Part shown: piece by piece, positions 58,864-64,000 of the stretch
How positions within the stretch are numbered: position 1 is the stretch's first letter
Layout: every line of letters begins with the position of its first letter
The notes under the pieces: model-generated
What the model saw: only the letters and a program-made list of their open reading frames with translations
What the model was told of the DNA's origin: nothing
Database searches by the model: none
DNA from: Streptomyces sp. SAJ15
Lineage (GTDB): Bacteria > Actinomycetota > Actinomycetes > Streptomycetales > Streptomycetaceae
Assembly: GCF_007595705.1 (NCBI RefSeq)
Contig: NZ_NISY01000010.1
Coordinates: 150,035-214,034, forward strand
Length of the DNA: 64,000 nucleotides
Direction of reading: 5' to 3'
Translations under genes and position numbers: made by a program

Positions 58864-59901
58864 GTGTTCGCTGCAGAACGTCGCCAATTGATCCTTGAAA
58901 TGGTGCGGGCGAACGGGGCCGTGTCGCTCCGTGAGCTCGCCCGTGTCGTCCAGACCTCAGAAGTGACCGTACGGCGGGACGTGCGGGCGCTCGAGGCGGA
59001 AGGACTACTCGATCGCCGGCATGGCGGTGCGGTGCTGCCGGGCGGATTCACCAGGGAGTCCGGCTTTCCGCAGAAATCCCATCTAGCGACCGCGGAGAAG
59101 ACGGCCATCGCCGATCTCGCGGCCGGGCTCGTCGAGGAGGGCGAGGCGGTCGTGGTCGGCGCGGGGACGACGACGCAGGAGCTGGCCCGCCGGCTCGCGC
59201 GCGTGCCCGGCCTGACCGTGGTCACCAACTCCCTGCTGGTCGCACAGGCGTTGGCACATGCCAACCGGGTCGAGGTCGTGATGACCGGCGGCACCCTGCG
59301 CGGCTCCAACTACGCGCTGGTGGGCAGCGGTGCCGAGCAGTCCCTCCAGGGGCTGCGGGTCTCCCGGGCCTTCCTCTCCGGCAGCGGGTTGACCGCCGAG
59401 CGCGGCCTGTCCACCTCCAACATGCTGTCGGCGAGCGTGGACCGGGCCCTGGTGCAGGCCGCCGCGGAGGTGGTGGTGCTGGCCGACCACACCAAGTTGG
59501 GCACCGACACCATGTTCCAGACGGTGCCCACGGATGTGATCACCCGGCTGGTGACGGACGAGCCGCCCGCGCACGACGAGCGGGCCGCCACGGAGCTCCA
59601 GGCCCTCGCCGACCAGGGGGTGCAGATCGCGGTGGCCGGGCCGGGCGCGGGGTCCGGCTCGGGCTCCGGGGGCGCGGTCGGGGCGGACGGCGGCCCGGCG
59701 GTGCGCCCCTCACCCCGGCTGGGGCCGGGGGGCGGCGGTCATGCGCCGGGCCGGGGCGCCGAGGAGGGCATGCCGCTGCCGGGACAGCGGCGGGCCCATC
59801 CGCAGGGGCCGGGCGGCGGGCCGCAGCTGCGCGGCACGGTGCCCCTGGTGGAGCAGCAGGGCGGCGGCCGGGTGGCCGATCTCGCCCCTCGCCGCCGCTG
59901 A
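58864..59901 (+). CDS. DeoR-family transcriptional regulator
   Basis: 345 residues from GTG 58864 (probably near-leaderless). Winged HTH (LREL ARVVQTSEVTVRRDVRALEAEGLLDRRHGGAVL) and the DeoR effector domain (VVVGAGTTTQELARRL, LTVVTNSLLVAQAL, FLSGSGLTAERGLST, VVVLADHTKLGTDTMF). The effector is usually a phosphorylated sugar. About 90 C-terminal residues are Gly/Pro/Ala-rich and not part of the family. Location near the nucleoside genes makes it one candidate for the operator-binding protein, but there is no direct evidence. Confidence 0.9.
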   Translation: MFAAERRQLILEMVRANGAVSLRELARVVQTSEVTVRRDVRALEAEGLLDRRHGGAVLPGGFTRESGFPQKSHLATAEKTAIADLAAGLVEEGEAVVVGAGTTTQELARRLARVPGLTVVTNSLLVAQALAHANRVEVVMTGGTLRGSNYALVGSGAEQSLQGLRVSRAFLSGSGLTAERGLSTSNMLSASVDRALVQAAAEVVVLADHTKLGTDTMFQTVPTDVITRLVTDEPPAHDERAATELQALADQGVQIAVAGPGAGSGSGSGGAVGADGGPAVRPSPRLGPGGGGHAPGRGAEEGMPLPGQRRAHPQGPGGGPQLRGTVPLVEQQGGGRVADLAPRRR

Positions 59902-59904
59902 ACA

Positions 59905-59956
59905 GCCAGGTTGTGGACAGCCGTTCCCCAGGCGGAGCGGGTGGACACAACCTGGC
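59905..59956. repeat. Inverted repeat between the DeoR- and TetR-family genes
   Basis: Perfect 11-bp arms GCCAGGTTGTG (59905-59915) and CACAACCTGGC (59946-59956), 30-nt loop. Probably a two-way terminator for these convergent genes. Confidence 0.6.
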
Positions 59957-60070
59957 ACCGATCGCCCCGGCCGCCGGCCGGCCCACGCGGGTCGGCCGCA
60001 CCGCACGCGGCCGCCCCGAGGGGTGGGGCGCCACGGCGGGGGCGGGGGCGGTCCGGGCGCGGCGATCGGC

Positions 60071-60664
60071 TCAGCGGGCCTTGAGGCCGGTGAAGGTCAG
60101 GGTCAGCAGTCGATCGGCCAACTCCGGGTCCTCCGGTGACTGTTCCACGGCCAGTGCGATGGCGTTGGTGAGCTGCATCAGGTCGTCGATCTCGACCTCG
60201 GCCCGCACCGCGCCCGCCTCCTGGGCGCGGGCCAACAGGGCGCTGCCCGCCTCGCGCAGGGGCTGGCGGCAGCGGGAGAGCTCCGAGCAGCTGTCGGCGG
60301 AGGCGGAGAGGAAGGCGCGGGCCAGCCCCCGGTAGGTGCTGGCGTGGTCGATCACCGCGCGCAGCCAGTCGACCAGCGCATGGCAGGGCCGCGGGGCCTC
60401 GGCCAGCTCGTGGGAGCGGGCCATCAGCGCGTCCATCTCCCCGTAGAAGACGGCGCCCATGAGCGCGGTGCGGTTGGGGAAGTGCCGGTAGAGGGTGCCG
60501 ATGCCGACGCCCGCGCGACGGGCGATGTCCTCCAGCGAGGCGTCGGTGCCATGCTCGGTGAAGGCGGTGCGGGCCTCCGCCAGCAGCCGCTCGTAGTTGC
60601 GGCGCGCGTCGGCGCGCATCGGCCGCCCGGTGGAGGTGCGCTCCTGCGCCGCTTCGGTCGCCAT
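60071..60664 (-). CDS. TetR-family transcriptional regulator
   Basis: 197 residues. HTH at about residues 43-68 (SLEDIARRAGVGIGTLYRHFPNRTAL) and a helical C-terminal domain with a Cys pair (SCSELSRC). Divergent from the esterase gene at 60957, a plausible target. Ligand unknown. Confidence 0.9.
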   Translation of the reverse strand: MATEAAQERTSTGRPMRADARRNYERLLAEARTAFTEHGTDASLEDIARRAGVGIGTLYRHFPNRTALMGAVFYGEMDALMARSHELAEAPRPCHALVDWLRAVIDHASTYRGLARAFLSASADSCSELSRCRQPLREAGSALLARAQEAGAVRAEVEIDDLMQLTNAIALAVEQSPEDPELADRLLTLTFTGLKAR

Positions 60665-60956
60665 CGCCGGTCCTCACCCTTCCTCTGGCTGCCTGTGTGT
60701 CCAGGATGCCATTGGGCGGGGCGCCGCGGACCCGGCATGCGGCGTCCCCGTGCGCTCCGGTGTGTGCCGGTGTCGGCCGGGGCCCGTGCCGAGCCCCGGC
60801 CTGCCCCGTCTCGCGCGGGAGTGGCCAGGGGGTGGCACGACGGCGAACAACAGGGGTCATAAAACGAACAGAAGGGAAAGTCCTCTCATCTCAGGCAACG
60901 CCGGTTCGCGCAGGCGCCATCACACAAGGCGCTGAGAACCGGAGTGGAGAGACGAC

Positions 60957-62144
60957 ATGATGGAACTGACCAGCCGATCGCTCGCCTACACCGTGACCGG
61001 GGCCGCGGTGGTCAGCGTGGGACTCACCGTCTGGCTGTGGCCACGGTTCGCCAGCCGAGGCGTGGCCGCCGTCCTCGGCAGACTCGGCTCCATCGCGGTC
61101 ACCCAGCTGGCGATCGTCTCCGCGCTGGCGCTGGCGGTGAACACCAACTTCCAGTTCTACGGAACCTGGGACGAGCTGCTCGGGAACGACGACGGGGCGC
61201 CCGCCGCGCTGGAGAAGTGGGGCGCGGGCGACGGCACCGGGCCCGGGGGAGACCTCAAGGGTGCCCTCGTCCAGCCCGCCGGCCCGGAGGGGCTGGAACG
61301 GGTGCACGGGCTGCCCGAGGGACGGCCGGAGAAGGTGGGCAAGGTCGAGTCCGTGCGGATCATCGGCCGGCGCAGCCAGGTGGCCAACCCGGCGTACGTC
61401 TACCTGCCGCCCCAGTACTTCCAGCGCCAGTACGACCGGCAGCGGTTCCCCGTCATCGTCGCCATCAGCGGCTACCCCGGCGGGTCCTTCCTGCTGGCGC
61501 AGCACCTGAGGGTGCCCCAGACCGCGGGGAAGCTGATCGGGAAGGGCAAGCTCCAGCCCAGCGTCGTGGTGATGATCCGCCCGACCATCGCCCCGCCCCG
61601 CGACACCCAGTGCGTGGACGTGCCGGGCGGCCCGCAGGCCGAGACCTTCTTCGCGCAGGACCTGCCGGAGGCGCTGCGGGGCCACTACCGGGTCGGCCGC
61701 GACGCCGGTGCGTGGGGCGTGCTCGGCTACTCCTCCGGCGGTAGCTGCGCGCTCCAACTGGCCATGCGCCACCCCCGCACCTACACGGCGGCGGCCGCCC
61801 TCTCCGCCGACTTCAAGGTCAAGAACGACCCGACCACCGGCGACCTCTTCGGCGACGGGGACGGTCGGCTGCGCCGGATGCGCGAGCACGACCTGGTGTG
61901 GCGGCTGGAGAACCTGCCCGCCCCGCCGGTCTCGGTGCTCGTCGCGACCAGCCGCAAGGGCGAGGGCAACTACCCGGCGGCGAGGAGGTTCCTGGACGCC
62001 GTCAAGCCGCCCATGCGCGCCGACTCCCTCGTCCTCGACCAGGGCAGCCACAACTTCCGCACCTGGCGGCGTGAGCTGCCCGCCTCCCTGGAGTGGATGA
62101 GCCGTCAGCTGACCTTTCCGCAGGACCTGGCGACGGATCGCTGA
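60957..62144 (+). CDS. Membrane-anchored alpha/beta-hydrolase, esterase D/mycolyltransferase-like
   Basis: 395 residues from ATG 60957 (GGAG/GAGAG upstream; the next codon is also ATG). Two N-terminal hydrophobic segments (about residues 10-28 and 45-63) and an extracytoplasmic hydrolase domain: PAYVYLPPQYF, FPVIVAISGYPGGSF, nucleophile elbow LGYSSGGSCAL (Ser), and QGSHNFRTW with the catalytic His. The fold is like the antigen-85/esterase D group; substrate unknown. Divergent from the TetR-family gene. Confidence 0.88.
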   Translation: MMELTSRSLAYTVTGAAVVSVGLTVWLWPRFASRGVAAVLGRLGSIAVTQLAIVSALALAVNTNFQFYGTWDELLGNDDGAPAALEKWGAGDGTGPGGDLKGALVQPAGPEGLERVHGLPEGRPEKVGKVESVRIIGRRSQVANPAYVYLPPQYFQRQYDRQRFPVIVAISGYPGGSFLLAQHLRVPQTAGKLIGKGKLQPSVVVMIRPTIAPPRDTQCVDVPGGPQAETFFAQDLPEALRGHYRVGRDAGAWGVLGYSSGGSCALQLAMRHPRTYTAAAALSADFKVKNDPTTGDLFGDGDGRLRRMREHDLVWRLENLPAPPVSVLVATSRKGEGNYPAARRFLDAVKPPMRADSLVLDQGSHNFRTWRRELPASLEWMSRQLTFPQDLATDR

Positions 62145-62178
62145 GGCCGCCCGCCCCCGAACCCGCGGGGGAGCGAGA

Positions 62179-62220
62179 AACGCCGGGGCGGGCTGGAGAG
62201 ATCCAGCCCGCCCCGGCGTT
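62179..62220. terminator. Bidirectional terminator
   Basis: Perfect 19-bp arms (first 62179-62197, second 62202-62220) with a 4-nt loop, between the esterase gene and the convergent accA2. Confidence 0.85.
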
Positions 62221-62249
62221 CGTTCCCGAGCCCGTGTCGGGCCCTGGTG

Positions 62250-64000
62250 TCAGTCCTTGATCTCGCAGATGACGGCGCCGGAGGTGATGGACGCGCCGAC
62301 CTCGGCGGCCAGTCCCTTGACCGTGCCCGCGCGGTGCGCGTTCAGCGGCTGCTCCATCTTCATCGCCTCCAGGACCACGATCAGCTCACCCTCGGCGACC
62401 TGCTGACCCTCCTCGACCGCCACCTTCACGATCGTGCCCTGCATCGGCGACGCCAGCGCGTCCCCCGAAGCCGCCGAACCCGACTTACGAGCCGCCTTCC
62501 GCTTCGGCTTCCGCGCACCGCCACCCGCAGCGGCCGCGGTGGCGACACCCAGAGACGCCGGCAGAGAGACCTCCAGCCGCTTACCCCCGACCTCGACCAC
62601 CACCGTCTCCCGGGACTCGGCCTCGGCCTCCTCCACACCGGTGGGCGTGTAGGCGGGGATGGTGTTGACGAACTCCGTCTCGATCCACCGGGTGTGCACC
62701 GTGAACGGGTCGGCGGTGAAGGCGGGGTCGGTGACCACGGCCTGGTGGAACGGGATCGCGGTCGCCATCCCCTCCACCTTGAACTCCGCCAACGCCCGCG
62801 CCGCCCGCTGCAGCGCCTGCTCACGGGTGGCACCGGTGACGACCAGCTTGGCCAGCAGCGAGTCCCACGCCGGACCGATCACCGACCCGCTCTCCACACC
62901 CGCGTCCAACCGCACACCCGGACCCGACGGCGGGGCGAACAGCGTGACCGTGCCCGGAGCGGGCAGGAAGTTACGGCCCGGGTCCTCACCGTTGATCCGG
63001 AACTCGAACGAGTGCCCCCGCACCGCCGGGTCCCCGTAACCGAGCTCCTCACCATCGGCGATCCGGAACATCTCCCGCACCAGATCGATACCGGTGACCT
63101 CCTCGGTCACCGGGTGCTCCACCTGAAGCCGGGTGTTGACCTCCAAGAAGGAGATCGTGCCGTCGTTGCCGACCAGGAACTCCACCGTGCCGGCACCCAC
63201 ATAGCCGGCCTCCTTGAGGATGGCCTTGGACGCCGCGTACAGCTGCGCGTTCTGCTCCGGCGACAGGAACGGGGCCGGGGCCTCCTCCACCAGCTTCTGG
63301 TGACGCCGCTGAAGGGAACAGTCACGAGTGGAGACCACCACCACGTTGCCATGCTGATCGGCCAGACACTGCGTCTCCACATGCCGCGGCTTGTCCAGGT
63401 AGCGCTCCACGAAGCACTCACCCCGACCGAAGGCGGCCACCGCTTCCCGCACCGCGGACTCGAACAGCTCCGGCACCTCCTCCAGGGTGCGGGCGACCTT
63501 CAGACCACGCCCACCACCACCGAAAGCAGCCTTGATCGCGATCGGCAGCCCATGCTCCCGCGCGAACGCCACGACCTCCTCCGCACCCGAGACCGGATCG
63601 GGCGTACCGGCGACCAACGGAGCACCCGCACGCTGCGCGATATGACGAGCGGCGACCTTGTCACCCAGATCCCGGATCGCCTGCGGCGGCGGACCGATCC
63701 ACGTCAACCCCGCATCGATCACCGCCTGCGCGAACTCCGCGTTCTCAGACAGGAACCCGTACCCCGGATGCACCGCGTCCGCACCCGACTCCGCCGCCGC
63801 GGCCAACACCTTGGCCATATCCAGATAACTGGCCGCCGGAGTGTCACCGCCCAGCGCGTAGGCCTCGTCAGCCGCACGCACATGCACCGCGTCCCGGTCC
63901 GGCTCGGCGTACACAGCTACGCTCGCGATCCCGGCATCCCGACAGGCACGGGCAACGCGGACAGCGATTTCGCCACGGTTGGCGATGAGCACCTTGCGCA
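62250..64000 (-). CDS. accA2: Acyl-CoA carboxylase alpha subunit: biotin carboxylase with biotin carrier domain (start just beyond the window)
   Basis: 583 residues are visible; the window ends one base before the ATG (the last codon read is the remainder of the initiator Met followed by RKVLIANRGEIAVRVAR). Biotin carboxylase domain with ATP-grasp glycine loop KAAFGGGGRGLKVA, HCO3-/catalytic region EVNTRLQVEHPVTEE and FEFRINGEDP. A short linker leads to the BCCP domain with biotinyl-Lys in VVLEAMKMEQPLNAH. In Streptomyces this subunit serves both acetyl-CoA and propionyl-CoA carboxylases with separate beta subunits, supplying malonyl- and methylmalonyl-CoA. From memory it corresponds to AccA2/BccA of S. 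coelicolor. Confidence 0.95.
   Translation of the reverse strand, partial: RKVLIANRGEIAVRVARACRDAGIASVAVYAEPDRDAVHVRAADEAYALGGDTPAASYLDMAKVLAAAAESGADAVHPGYGFLSENAEFAQAVIDAGLTWIGPPPQAIRDLGDKVAARHIAQRAGAPLVAGTPDPVSGAEEVVAFAREHGLPIAIKAAFGGGGRGLKVARTLEEVPELFESAVREAVAAFGRGECFVERYLDKPRHVETQCLADQHGNVVVVSTRDCSLQRRHQKLVEEAPAPFLSPEQNAQLYAASKAILKEAGYVGAGTVEFLVGNDGTISFLEVNTRLQVEHPVTEEVTGIDLVREMFRIADGEELGYGDPAVRGHSFEFRINGEDPGRNFLPAPGTVTLFAPPSGPGVRLDAGVESGSVIGPAWDSLLAKLVVTGATREQALQRAARALAEFKVEGMATAIPFHQAVVTDPAFTADPFTVHTRWIETEFVNTIPAYTPTGVEEAEAESRETVVVEVGGKRLEVSLPASLGVATAAAAGGGARKPKRKAARKSGSAASGDALASPMQGTIVKVAVEEGQQVAEGELIVVLEAMKMEQPLNAHRAGTVKGLAAEVGASITSGAVICEIKD

Noticed and set aside
58864..59901. DeoR-family protein as the proven regulator of the nucleoside operator
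   Set aside because: No copy of the palindrome lies upstream of it, the site does not resemble known DeoR operators, and the gene sits outside the regulon; left as a candidate only.
59911..59919. DnaA-box-like TTGTGGACAG between the DeoR- and TetR-family genes
   Set aside because: It is an imperfect single copy within an inverted repeat; no cluster of boxes and no replication gene nearby.

Overview
The window is a piece of the chromosome core of a Streptomyces (or a very close relative). GC content is very high with strong third-position G/C bias, GTG starts are frequent, many genes overlap by ATGA/GTGA/TAATG, and the gene content (AfsQ1/AfsQ2/SigQ, an actinobacterial LpdA, an acyl-CoA carboxylase alpha subunit) is typical. 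From memory, the gene order matches the S. coelicolor interval around SCO4865-SCO4921; this was not searched. No rRNA, tRNA, CRISPR array, insertion sequence or intact prophage was seen.

Layout. 1-8.7 kb: the 3' end of a GH20 hexosaminidase gene, a DUF4328 membrane protein, an ECF sigma factor coupled to a one-pass membrane protein that may be its anti-sigma, an L,D-transpeptidase lipoprotein, an acyl-CoA mutase large subunit, a SecD-like lipoprotein, a small Cys protein and an imine-reductase-type oxidoreductase. 8.8-13.4 kb: a 47-residue membrane protein, an amidase, then a gluconate module (GntR-type regulator, gluconokinase, GntP permease). 13.4-24.3 kb: a fragment of a FAD hydroxylase gene, then a divergent cluster for a sialic-acid/Kdn-like (nonulosonate) wall glycopolymer: acyltransferase, polysialyltransferase-like protein, GT2, DUF6716 glycosyltransferase, a NeuA-phosphatase fusion, NeuB and a second sialyltransferase-like protein. 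Two of these carry very large low-complexity insertions inside folded domains.

24.5-57 kb holds a dispersed but complete nucleoside uptake and catabolism pathway: a BMP-type lipoprotein, ABC ATPase and two permeases, cytidine deaminase, thymidine phosphorylase, adenosine deaminase, deoxyribose-phosphate aldolase followed by aldehyde dehydrogenases, a hexose/pentose phosphomutase-family enzyme and purine nucleoside phosphorylase. Five start regions of these genes carry copies of one palindrome, close to TCTACGCGCGTAGA, and no such site was noticed in front of the unrelated genes between them. I read this as the operator of a local nucleoside regulon; its regulator is not identified.

Interspersed are a two-gene cassette with a collagen-like protein that looks phage-derived, an MFS/LysR divergent pair, small secreted proteins, and the AfsQ1-AfsQ2-lipoprotein operon divergent from sigQ, with a perfect GTnAC-n6-GTnAC AfsQ1 box between them and an unusual G-tract array in the 5' part of sigQ. 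57-64 kb: LpdA, a DeoR-family and a TetR-family regulator, a membrane-anchored esterase, and accA2 running off the right edge. Many strong hairpin terminators separate the units.
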